A stretch of DNA of 64,000 nucleotides. Origin: Methylobacterium sp. Leaf112 (lineage in GTDB: Bacteria; Pseudomonadota; Alphaproteobacteria; Rhizobiales; Beijerinckiaceae). Shown here piece after piece: positions 1 through 10,816 of the stretch (the first letter of the stretch is position 1; every line of letters begins with the position of its first letter). Below the pieces are notes generated by a model, which ran no database searches, was not told the origin of the DNA, and saw only the letters and a program-made list of their open reading frames with translations. The translations under genes and the position numbers were made by a program. The stretch lies in contig NZ_LMNG01000030.1 of the NCBI RefSeq assembly GCF_001423295.1, positions 212,507 through 276,506 of the forward strand. The letters run 5' to 3'.

Positions 1-2
1 TG

Positions 3-914
3 CTGCCCCTCTTGCGGCTCCTGCGCCACGCCGACGCCTCGCTGAGCCACTTCAACGGCATGGGCGCCACCGCCGCCGACCATCTGGCCACCCTGCTGGT
101 CTATGACGGTGCCATGGCCCAGCCCCTCATGCACGCGCCGAATTCGGGCTACGAGCGCCTGGAGGCCGGCCGCGTGCTCCTGGTCGCCGATGTCGGTGCG
201 CCGCCGCCGCTGGTCGACTCGATCAACGCCGGAGCGGGCTGCCTCTCGTTCGAATTCTCGAGCGGCCCCCAGCGCATCGTCATCAATTGCGGCCTGCCGG
301 CGAGCGGTCCGGAACTCCGGCGCCTCGCCCGCAGCACCGCCGCCCATTCCACGGCGACCATCGCCGATTCCTCTTCGTGCCGGTTCCTCACCGGGGGCGG
401 GGCCTGGTACGAGCGCTGGGCGGTGACGTGGCTCGCCAGCCGCATCGGGCCCGTGGTCCTGCGCGGCCCTAGGGCCGTGAAGGCGGAGCGCACCCTCGAT
501 CCCGACGGCACGCGGGTGCTCGCCGCCCGCCACGACGGCTACGTCCCGGATTTCGGCCTCGTCCACGAGCGGCGCTGGCGCCTGGCCGCCGACGGGTCGG
601 TTGTGGAAGGCGAGGATGCCTTCGTACGGTCGGGGTCGGCACGCGCGAGGGCCCACGAGGTCGCGATCCGCTTCCACCTCCACCCCGCCATCGCCGCCCG
701 CGGCCGAGAGGAGGGCGGCCTCGAGCTCGTCTCGCCCATCGGCGAGGTCTGGCATGTCGAGGCCGAGGGCGCGCAGATGGCCCTGGAAGAGAGCGTCTAC
801 TTCGCCGGGCTGACGGGCGCACGACGCACGGACCAGATCGTCCTCTACCTCACGGTTTCGGAGGACACCCGTGTGCGCTGGCGCTTCGCCAGGGCGACAC
901 CCACGACGGGCTGA
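3..914 (+). CDS. Heparinase II/III family protein, 3' part only
   Basis: The reading frame is open from the first bases of the window, so the true start lies upstream and about 300 C-terminal residues are visible. The segment looks like the C-terminal beta-sheet domain of heparinase II/III-like polysaccharide lyases: a His-rich beginning ([16 protein letters not shown]), then a Gly/Ser-rich beta-strand pattern with GYERLEAGR and [15 protein letters not shown]. In this family the N-terminal half is an alpha/alpha toroid carrying catalytic residues, and that half is outside the window. The family acts on acidic polysaccharides, but the substrate cannot be read here. The gene sits 76 bp upstream of purH on the same strand. 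The family call rests on remembered similarity to alphaproteobacterial proteins next to purH. Confidence 0.7.
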   Translation: MPLLRLLRHADASLSHFNGMGATAADHLATLLVYDGAMAQPLMHAPNSGYERLEAGRVLLVADVGAPPPLVDSINAGAGCLSFEFSSGPQRIVINCGLPASGPELRRLARSTAAHSTATIADSSSCRFLTGGGAWYERWAVTWLASRIGPVVLRGPRAVKAERTLDPDGTRVLAARHDGYVPDFGLVHERRWRLAADGSVVEGEDAFVRSGSARARAHEVAIRFHLHPAIAARGREEGGLELVSPIGEVWHVEAEGAQMALEESVYFAGLTGARRTDQIVLYLTVSEDTRVRWRFARATPTTG

Positions 915-990
915 GGACCACCCTGGTCGCCTGCCGGGATTTCGTGTTAGGCGCCGGGCGGTTCCATCGCTTTCGACCGGACAGCCTTCC

Positions 991-2598
<1,608 letters not shown>

Positions 2599-2654
2599 TC
2601 TCGCAGGGCGCGCCGCCCGCGCAACGTGCCGCATCCCGACCGAGGCCTACCTCC

Positions 2655-4007
2655 ATGACCGACACCCAGACCTCATCCCGCCGTGGCGAGCGCCGCGCGG
2701 CCGGCAAGCGCCTGCGCGATTCGGTGCCGCGCGAGTCCCACGCCGAATGGCAGCCGGCGCCGGGTCGCGATCCCCTGGCGATCCTGAACGCCGGCGATTC
2801 CGGCCGGCTCATCGAACTCATTCCCCTGCGCCACGAGCGCATGCGGGCGAACCCCTTCGCCTTCCTGCGCGGGGCCGCCGCCGTGATGGCCGCCGACCTC
2901 GTCGGTGCGCCGGCGCCGGGCATCCCGGTCCAGGCTTGCGGCGACTGCCATATCGGCAATTTCGGGGTGTATCGCAGCCCCGAAGGGCAGACCCTGTTCG
3001 ACATCAACGATTTCGACGAGACTTTGTGGAACGTCGACTTCACCATCGACGTGAAGCGCCTCGCCGCCAGCGTCGCCGTCGCGGCCCTGTCGCAAGGCGA
3101 GGACAAGGCGCGCCGCGCGGCCCGGGCCGGCGTGCGGGCCTACCGCGAGCATATGCGGACGCTCTCCGACCTGGCTCCGCTGAGCGTCTGGCACAGCCGG
3201 ATCGACCTCGACCACGAGATCGGACGCCTCGGCGATGGCGACCTCTGCCGCAGTCTCCTGGCCAAGGCCGCCACCGAGACCTCCGACGGCCTCAGCCACG
3301 GGGACGCGCCCGACCTCGATCCGGCCACACAGCGTTCCGACCCGGCGCAGTGGCGCATCGCCGACAAGGCGCCGACGATCTTCCATGCCGGTGCGAACGG
3401 CTTGACCGAGGCGGTCGACGAGGCGGCGGCGGCGCTGCTGACCTACCCGCAGAGCCTGACCGCCGACCGCAACCTCCTGGTGCTGCGCTACGTTCAGCGC
3501 GACGTGGCCTTCAAGGTCGTGGGGATCGGCTCCGTGGGCACGGTCTGCGCCGTCGGGATCTACGCCGATGCCGATGGGGCGCCGCTGTTCCTTCAGATCA
3601 AGGAAGCGCGGCCCTCGGTTCTGGCTCCCCTGGCCCTGAGCCCGTTCTTCCTTGCGTCGGAGGGCCAGCGCGTCATCGACGGGCAGCGCATCATGCAGGC
3701 GGCGAGCGACCCGTTTCTCGGCACGTCCCATTCCGGGCCGAGCGGCCGCTCCTATTACGTGCGGCAGCTGAAGAACAAGAAGCTCTCGGCCGTGGCCGAG
3801 ATCCTCGCCGAGAGCGGGGCGAAGGCCTACGCGAAGCTGTGCGGAACCACCCTCGCGCGAGCGCATGCGCGCTCCGGCGACGCGACCACCATCGCGGGCT
3901 ACCTCGGACGGGGGTCGGCCTTCGACGAGGCCATCGCCGAGTTCGCCATCCGCTACGCGCGGCAGACTCAGGCCGATCACGCCGCGATGGTCGACGCGGA
4001 GGGGTGA
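2655..4007 (+). CDS. DUF2252 domain-containing protein
   Basis: A 450-residue protein of the DUF2252 family, whose fold is related to aminoglycoside-phosphotransferase-like kinases but whose reaction is not established. Visible landmarks are [13 protein letters not shown] near the N-terminus, the [11 protein letters not shown] segment and FDINDFDET, which are the family hallmarks and resemble a kinase-like His/Asp catalytic arrangement. A later segment ([13 protein letters not shown]) resembles the Lys-containing strand, and the HARSGD segment lies near the end. It follows purH by 56 bp and may be co-transcribed with it. A strong hairpin terminator lies just downstream. Family assignment is firm; function is unknown. 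Confidence 0.88.
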   Translation: MTDTQTSSRRGERRAAGKRLRDSVPRESHAEWQPAPGRDPLAILNAGDSGRLIELIPLRHERMRANPFAFLRGAAAVMAADLVGAPAPGIPVQACGDCHIGNFGVYRSPEGQTLFDINDFDETLWNVDFTIDVKRLAASVAVAALSQGEDKARRAARAGVRAYREHMRTLSDLAPLSVWHSRIDLDHEIGRLGDGDLCRSLLAKAATETSDGLSHGDAPDLDPATQRSDPAQWRIADKAPTIFHAGANGLTEAVDEAAAALLTYPQSLTADRNLLVLRYVQRDVAFKVVGIGSVGTVCAVGIYADADGAPLFLQIKEARPSVLAPLALSPFFLASEGQRVIDGQRIMQAASDPFLGTSHSGPSGRSYYVRQLKNKKLSAVAEILAESGAKAYAKLCGTTLARAHARSGDATTIAGYLGRGSAFDEAIAEFAIRYARQTQADHAAMVDAEG

Positions 4008-4045
4008 GAACGCCGGCTCCGGCCGATCCCGCTCGCATCCGACGA

Positions 4046-4075
4046 AAAAGGCCCCGTCCTGCGACGGGGCCTTTT
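4046..4075 (+). terminator. Rho-independent terminator after the DUF2252 gene
   Basis: Perfect 13-bp inverted repeat (AAAAGGCCCCGTC, loop CTGC, GACGGGGCCTTTT). The arm ends in T4 on the plus strand and begins with A4, so it could terminate transcription from either direction. It sits between the plus-strand DUF2252 gene and the convergent minus-strand transporter gene ending at 4151. Confidence 0.85.
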
Positions 4076-4150
4076 CTCATCCGCTGCCCGAAGGCGGGCG
4101 ACGTCCGGACGAATGTGTCGGATATCGTCCCCCTTCGGGGTCCATGAGGC

Positions 4151-5944
4151 TCAGGCCGAGCGGGCCGGTGCCTCGTCGTAGGTGAAGATATCGCGATCCT
4201 TGGTCTCGGGGATGAACAGGGCCCCGATGACGGCGGTCGCGAGGGCGATGACGATCGGGTACCAGAGGCCGAAGTAGATATCGCCGGTCTGGGCCACCAT
4301 GGCGAAGGCAGTGGCCGGCAGGAGGCCGCCGAACCAGCCGTTGCCGATGTGGTAGGGCAGCGACATCGAGGTGTAGCGGATTCGCGTCGGGAACAGCTCG
4401 ACCAGGGCAGCCGCGATCGGGCCGTAGACCATCGTCACGTAGAGGACGAGGATCGTCAGGATGCCGATGATGGTCAGCTTCTGGGCCGAGAAAATGTCGA
4501 TCATCTTGGCGAAGTTCGACAGGCCGTCCTTCGGGTCGATGACGATCTTCACGATGCTGGGGTTGTTGGCGGTCGGGTAGCCGGAGGCGGTGAGGGCGGC
4601 GCCGACATCCTTGGCGAAGGCCGGATCGGCGGCGGCGAACTCCTTGCCGGCGACGGTGACGGTGGCCTTGGTGCCGGCGGCGACCGGCTCTGTGGTGTAG
4701 TTCACCGCGGACCGGGCGAGCAGCGCCTTGGCGATGTCGCAGGAGTTGGTGAACTTGGCGGTGCCGACGGGATTGAACTGGAACGAGCAATCCGCCGGAT
4801 CGGCCTTCACCACCACCTGGGTGTTCTGCTGGGCCGCGTGCAGGGCCGGATTGGCCGCAGCGGTCAGCGCCTTGAACAGCGGGAAGAAGGTCAGTGCCGC
4901 GATCACGCAACCGCCGAGGATGATCGGCTTGCGGCCGATCTTGTCGGAGAGCGCGCCGAAGAACAGGAACCCGCCGGTGCCGAGGATGAGCGACCAGGCG
5001 ATGAGCACGTTGGCGGTGAACTGGTCGACCTTCAGGATCGTCTGCAGGAAGAACAGCGCGTAGAACTGACCGGTGTACCAGACCACGGCCTGGCCGGCGG
5101 TGAGGCCGAGCAGGGCGAGGAGGGCCCACTTGGCGTTACGCCACTGGCCGAACGCCTCGGAGAGCGGCGCCTTCGAGCCAGTGCCTTCTTCCTTCATCTT
5201 CTTGAAGGCCGGGCTCTCCTGCATCTGCAGGCGGATCCAGACGGAGACGCCGAGCAGCACGATGGAGACCAGGAACGGGATGCGCCAGCCCCAGGCGGCG
5301 AACGGCGTGATGGTGCCGGCCGTGCCGTCGGCCAGGGTGGTGGCCACGGGGGCGTAGTTGGCGTTCACGTAGATCTGGGTGAACAGGATCACCATCAGCG
5401 ACAGCAGCAGCCCCAGGGTCGCCGTGGTCTGGATGAAGGCGGTGTAGAAGCCGCGCCGACCGCGGGGGGCGTGCTCGGCCACGTAGACCGCCGCACCGCC
5501 ATACTCGCCGCCGAGCGCCAGGCCCTGCAGCATCCGCAAAGCCAGCAGCGCGACGGGGGCGACCCAGCCGACGCCGTACTCGTTCATGGTCGCGTAGGAG
5601 GGCAGCAGGCCGACGACGAAGGTCGAGATGCCCATGATCAGGATGGTGATGAGGAAGGTGTACTTGCGGCCGACCATGTCGCCGAGACGGCCGAACACCA
5701 GGGCACCGAACGGACGCACGAGGAAGCCGGCGGCGAAGGCCAGCAGGGCGAAGACGTTGCGCGTGGCTTCCGGGTAGGCGGAGAAGAACTGCGCCCCGAT
5801 GATCGCTGCGAGCGAACCATAGAGGTAGAAATCATACCACTCGAACACGGTGCCGAGTGAGGACGCCAGGATGACCTTCTTCTCGCCAGCACTCATCGGC
5901 CGCGTGGCCGAATCGCTGACGGGCATTGCGCTTGACGCAACCAT
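4151..5944 (-). CDS. MHS-family major facilitator transporter with a long extra loop
   Basis: A 597-residue inner-membrane transporter of the metabolite:H+ symporter branch of the MFS. Visible features are the first helix motif FEWYDFYLYG, the cytoplasmic loop motif GRLGDMVGRKYT, the segment GGEYGGAAVY, a second domain with GALSDKIGRKP, and VELFPTRIRYTSMSLPYHIGNGWFGG near the C-terminus. The substrate is unknown; position downstream of acs-actP suggests a small organic acid. The ATG at 5944 is preceded by a GGAGA ribosome-binding site. Members are usually about 430-550 residues. The extra length here is a hydrophilic stretch at about residues 362-486, probably periplasmic and containing two Cys. 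A 332-bp leader separates it from actP, so it may have its own promoter. Confidence 0.9.
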   Translation of the reverse strand: MVASSAMPVSDSATRPMSAGEKKVILASSLGTVFEWYDFYLYGSLAAIIGAQFFSAYPEATRNVFALLAFAAGFLVRPFGALVFGRLGDMVGRKYTFLITILIMGISTFVVGLLPSYATMNEYGVGWVAPVALLALRMLQGLALGGEYGGAAVYVAEHAPRGRRGFYTAFIQTTATLGLLLSLMVILFTQIYVNANYAPVATTLADGTAGTITPFAAWGWRIPFLVSIVLLGVSVWIRLQMQESPAFKKMKEEGTGSKAPLSEAFGQWRNAKWALLALLGLTAGQAVVWYTGQFYALFFLQTILKVDQFTANVLIAWSLILGTGGFLFFGALSDKIGRKPIILGGCVIAALTFFPLFKALTAAANPALHAAQQNTQVVVKADPADCSFQFNPVGTAKFTNSCDIAKALLARSAVNYTTEPVAAGTKATVTVAGKEFAAADPAFAKDVGAALTASGYPTANNPSIVKIVIDPKDGLSNFAKMIDIFSAQKLTIIGILTILVLYVTMVYGPIAAALVELFPTRIRYTSMSLPYHIGNGWFGGLLPATAFAMVAQTGDIYFGLWYPIVIALATAVIGALFIPETKDRDIFTYDEAPARSA

Positions 5945-6140
5945 AACGACGTTTCTCCAGTATTTCGATCGCCCGAACGTTGTCCGCCCGTAGCTGTTGG
6001 ACCCTTGTGCGTATCCAAGTTGTCGTGGCCCGGGGTGGCATGAACCGGCCCCAGGTCCGCGAGCGACGTTCCTGAATGCGTCGGGCCGAATGCTAAGCGA
6101 CGCCTCGATTTCGCCCAATAGCGCCGCAGCAACGGAGAGT

Positions 6141-6163
6141 ACCGAATTCGAAACGAATTCGGT
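6141..6163. promoter_or_regulatory. Perfect 10-bp palindrome, possible operator of the MHS transporter gene
   Basis: ACCGAATTCG, three As, then CGAATTCGGT form a perfect inverted repeat. Immediately upstream on the minus strand, at 6168-6173, is TTGTCA, a good -35 hexamer, so the palindrome would cover the spacer and -10 region of a leftward promoter reading toward the transporter at 5944. There is no T-tract on either side, so an operator is more likely than a terminator. The cognate regulator is unknown. Confidence 0.4.
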
Positions 6164-6216
6164 GAAATGACAATTATTTTTTGTTCTGGGCGAGGATTAA
6201 AGCGTCCACCCATGCG

Positions 6217-6248
6217 TGAAGGGGCGCGGATTGCGCCGCGCCCCTTCA
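6217..6248 (-). terminator. Likely terminator of the acs-actP operon
   Basis: A GC-rich hairpin with a perfect stem of 13-14 bp (GAAGGGGCGCGG and its complement) and a six-base loop starts about 29 bp past the actP stop codon. It lacks a clear T-tract on the minus strand, so it could instead be a 3' stabilising structure. Confidence 0.5.
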
Positions 6249-6276
6249 GATCTCGAGCTTTTCCGTCCTCGCAGCC

Positions 6277-7971
6277 TCAGTGTGCGTGCGCTCCGTCGGC
6301 ACCGATTCCGGTCTCCGAGCGGATGAACTGTGCCTCGAACGACGCCCGTTCGGCCTGGGCCCGACGGGTGTTGTCGAGCTTCGAGACGACGAAGATCGTC
6401 AGGAAGGCGAGCGGCATCGAGAACAGGGCCGGGTTGTCGTAGGGAAAGATGGCGACCGGATTGCCGAATGTGGTCACCCAGACGGCCTTCGACAGCACCA
6501 CCATACCGACGGCTGCGACGAGGCCGACGAGACCGCCGATGAGCGCCCCCCAGGTCGTCGTGCCCTTCCACAGGATGGACATGGCCAGGACCGGGAAGTT
6601 GCAGCTCGCCGCCACCGAGAAGGCGAGGCCCACCATGAAGGCGACGTTCTGGTTCTCGAAGACGTACCCGAGGTAGATCGCCACGATGCCGATGACGACG
6701 GCGGCGATCTTCGAGAGACGCACTTCCGCCGCCTCGTTGGTGCGCCCGCGGGCGATCACCTGGGCGTAGAGGTCGTGGCTGACCGCAGAGGCACCCGCCA
6801 GGGTCAGGCCCGCCACCACCGCCAGGATGGTCGCGAAGGCCACGGCCGAGATGAAGCCGAGGAAGTACGGACCGCCCACCGCGTTGGCGAGGTTCACCGC
6901 CACCATGTTGGTGCCGCCGATCATGCCCTTCAGCTTGTCGAAGGCGCCGGCCGCATCGAGGTTGAAGTAGGCCGGATCGGACATCAGCAGGGAGATGCCA
7001 CCGAACCCGATGATGAACGTGAGGATATAGAAGTAGCCGATCAGACCGGTCGCATAGAACACCGACTTGCGGGCGGCCTGGGCGTCCGACACAGTGAAGA
7101 AGCGCATCAGGATATGCGGCAGGCCGGCGGTGCCGAACATCAGGCCGACGCCGAGCGAGATCGCCTCGATCGGGTTGTTGACGAGGCCGCCCGGCGCCAT
7201 GATCGCGTCACCCTTCGGGTGCGTGGCGACGGCGGCGGCGAACAGGGTCTCGGGGTTGAAGCCGTAGCGGTAGAGCACCGCGCCGGCCATGAAGGTGGCC
7301 CCGCCCAGCAGCAGGCAGGCCTTGATCACCTGCACCCATGTGGTCGCCTTCATGCCGCCGAAGGCGACGTAGACGATCATCAGCACGCCGACGATGATGA
7401 CGGCGTAGAGATAGGGCAGGCCGAACAGGAGCTGGATCAGTTTCCCCGCGCCGACCATCTGGGCGATCAGATAGAACGCCACCACCACAAGCGTGCCGGT
7501 GGCCGAGATGATGCGGATCGAGGTCTGGTCGAGGCGGAAGCTTGCCACGTCCGCGAACGTGAACTTCCCGAGATTGCGCAGGCGCTCGGCGATGAGGAAC
7601 AGCACGATCGGCCAGCCGACGAGGAAGCCGGTGGAGTAGATCAGCCCGTCGAAGCCCGAGGTGTAGACGAGGCCGGAGATTCCGAGGAACGAGGCGGCCG
7701 ACATGTAATCGCCCGCGATGGCGAGCGAGTTGGTTCCGGCCGAGATGCCGCCGCCGGCGGCGTAGAAATCGGCGGCCGACTTGGTGCCCTTGGCGGCCTT
7801 GTAGGTGATGCCGAGGGTGAAGATCACGAAGAACGCGAACATGCCGATGGCCGGCCAGTTCGTCGCCGATTTCGTGACGTTGCCGAGGTCCGGGCCGGCC
7901 GCGTAGGCGACGCTGGCGGCGAGGCCCGCGAGGGTGGTGCCGAGGACGATGGGGTGCCGGAGGCGGATCAT
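6277..7971 (-). CDS. actP: Cation/acetate symporter ActP, sodium:solute symporter family
   Basis: A 564-residue membrane protein of the SSS family that takes up acetate and other short monocarboxylates with a cation. It begins with a hydrophobic segment that looks like a cleaved signal (ending near ASVAYAAG), followed by about 13 helices. Family landmarks include [35 protein letters not shown], broken here as AADFYAAGG, then [11 protein letters not shown], then [14 protein letters not shown] and [16 protein letters not shown]. It overlaps the upstream DUF485 gene by 4 bp (7968-7971), and acs lies just before that, which is the classic acs-yjcH-actP arrangement. The start ATG is inside the overlap. 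Confidence 0.95.
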   Translation of the reverse strand: MIRLRHPIVLGTTLAGLAASVAYAAGPDLGNVTKSATNWPAIGMFAFFVIFTLGITYKAAKGTKSAADFYAAGGGISAGTNSLAIAGDYMSAASFLGISGLVYTSGFDGLIYSTGFLVGWPIVLFLIAERLRNLGKFTFADVASFRLDQTSIRIISATGTLVVVAFYLIAQMVGAGKLIQLLFGLPYLYAVIIVGVLMIVYVAFGGMKATTWVQVIKACLLLGGATFMAGAVLYRYGFNPETLFAAAVATHPKGDAIMAPGGLVNNPIEAISLGVGLMFGTAGLPHILMRFFTVSDAQAARKSVFYATGLIGYFYILTFIIGFGGISLLMSDPAYFNLDAAGAFDKLKGMIGGTNMVAVNLANAVGGPYFLGFISAVAFATILAVVAGLTLAGASAVSHDLYAQVIARGRTNEAAEVRLSKIAAVVIGIVAIYLGYVFENQNVAFMVGLAFSVAASCNFPVLAMSILWKGTTTWGALIGGLVGLVAAVGMVVLSKAVWVTTFGNPVAIFPYDNPALFSMPLAFLTIFVVSKLDNTRRAQAERASFEAQFIRSETGIGADGAHAH

Positions 7972-8276
7972 CGGCCGAGATCCCGCTTCAGCGCGGCGGT
8001 CAGGTCATCGTAGCGGCCGTTGGCGCGCTGGACGTAGATGCCCGTGAGGATGAAGGCGAGCACGATCACGGTGACGCCGAGGACGAGGCCGAGGGAGGCG
8101 GTGCCGCCGCCGATCTTCACGGCCAGCAGCGCCTTGTCGAAGGCGATGAGGCCGATGAAGCCGAAGTAGATCAACAGCATGATGGCGGTGAGCGTCCAGC
8201 CGAACCGCGTGCGCTCGTGGACGAGCTCTTGGAAACGCGGATTCTGCGCGACGCGCGCAGTCTCGAGATCCGACAT
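7968..8276 (-). CDS. DUF485 (YjcH-like) inner-membrane protein
   Basis: A 102-residue protein with two hydrophobic segments ([19 protein letters not shown] at about residues 28-46 and a second at about 60-80) and short charged termini. This matches DUF485 proteins such as E. coli YjcH, which are nearly always encoded between acs and actP and are thought to assist the symporter; the exact role is not settled. The ATG at 8276 is preceded by a strong GGGGAGG site. A longer frame starting at 8318 would lack a good ribosome-binding site. Its stop overlaps the actP start by 4 bp, suggesting translational coupling. Confidence 0.92.
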   Translation of the reverse strand: MSDLETARVAQNPRFQELVHERTRFGWTLTAIMLLIYFGFIGLIAFDKALLAVKIGGGTASLGLVLGVTVIVLAFILTGIYVQRANGRYDDLTAALKRDLGR

Positions 8277-8397
8277 GACATGATCCTCCCCGGGCGCTGT
8301 CTCTTGACGGACCAGCATCCCGTTGTGACGAAGCGTGTGTGCGAACGCAGGCGCGCGGGCATCGGAATGCCCGCGCGGATGATCGGACCGGTGTCGC

Positions 8398-10347
<1,950 letters not shown>

Positions 10348-10499
10348 GACGTTTTCCCTGAGCGGTGCCCGATCGTATCGCGATGATCCGCGCAGCCGGG
10401 GCTTCCCAAAACCTTCTTATGCTTAGGGGGATAGTCGCTGCAAGCACCTTACCGGCGAGACTTCTGGACAGGTTGCCCGAAGATCGGGCGGTGGCGCAG

Positions 10500-10769
10500 T
10501 CAGTTGCAGCCGGTGCAGATTCCCGACCCGATCTTGCGGTCGAGGGTGCGCTCCCGTCGGGTCGGCTCGGCGGATTCCCGGGGGCTCGCGCCGTCGAGGG
10601 CCCGGCCCGGCGGCTTGGTCACCCCGGTGGAGGTGATGTTGCGAAATTCGCCGGCGGATTCGAGGTTCTTCAGGGGCGCGGCGTCCGTCCCCTGCGCCGG
10701 GGCGGGGGTGGCGGCCAAGGCCATCAGACCTGCGACCAGGAACACACGGCTCGATACGATCCTGAGCAT
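10500..10769 (-). CDS. Small secreted protein of unknown function
   Basis: An 89-residue protein with a clear signal peptide: positive start (MLRIVSSR), hydrophobic core (VFLVAGLMALAA) and a cleavage-like APAQG near residue 26. The mature part is about 63 residues, hydrophilic, rich in Arg, Glu and Pro, and ends with CTGC, a CxxC-like pair close to the C-terminus that could bind metal or form a disulfide. It is encoded 47 bp downstream of the histidine kinase gene on the same strand. The start is followed upstream by an AGGAGGTT-like site on the minus strand, a strong ribosome-binding site. I do not recognise the family. Confidence 0.7.
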   Translation of the reverse strand: MLRIVSSRVFLVAGLMALAATPAPAQGTDAAPLKNLESAGEFRNITSTGVTKPPGRALDGASPRESAEPTRRERTLDRKIGSGICTGCN

Positions 10770-10816
10770 GGGAACCTCCTGCTTTTTCAGACAACGCGCG
10801 GAGCCTGCGCGAGGTT

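Larger units (their letters stand above)
5945..6276. other. Gene-free region between actP and the MHS transporter
   Basis: No convincing gene is seen in these 332 bp. The actP-proximal end holds a strong hairpin. Around 6141-6190 the sequence becomes AT-rich, unlike its surroundings, and contains a perfect palindrome plus a TTGTCA element on the minus strand. The remainder up to the transporter start would be a roughly 200-nt leader of the transporter mRNA. Confidence 0.6.

Noticed and set aside
10475..10489. Terminator of the small secreted-protein gene at 10500-10769
   Set aside because: A 6-bp stem GCCCGA/TCGGGC with a three-base loop is present but is short and has no T-tract, so it was not listed.
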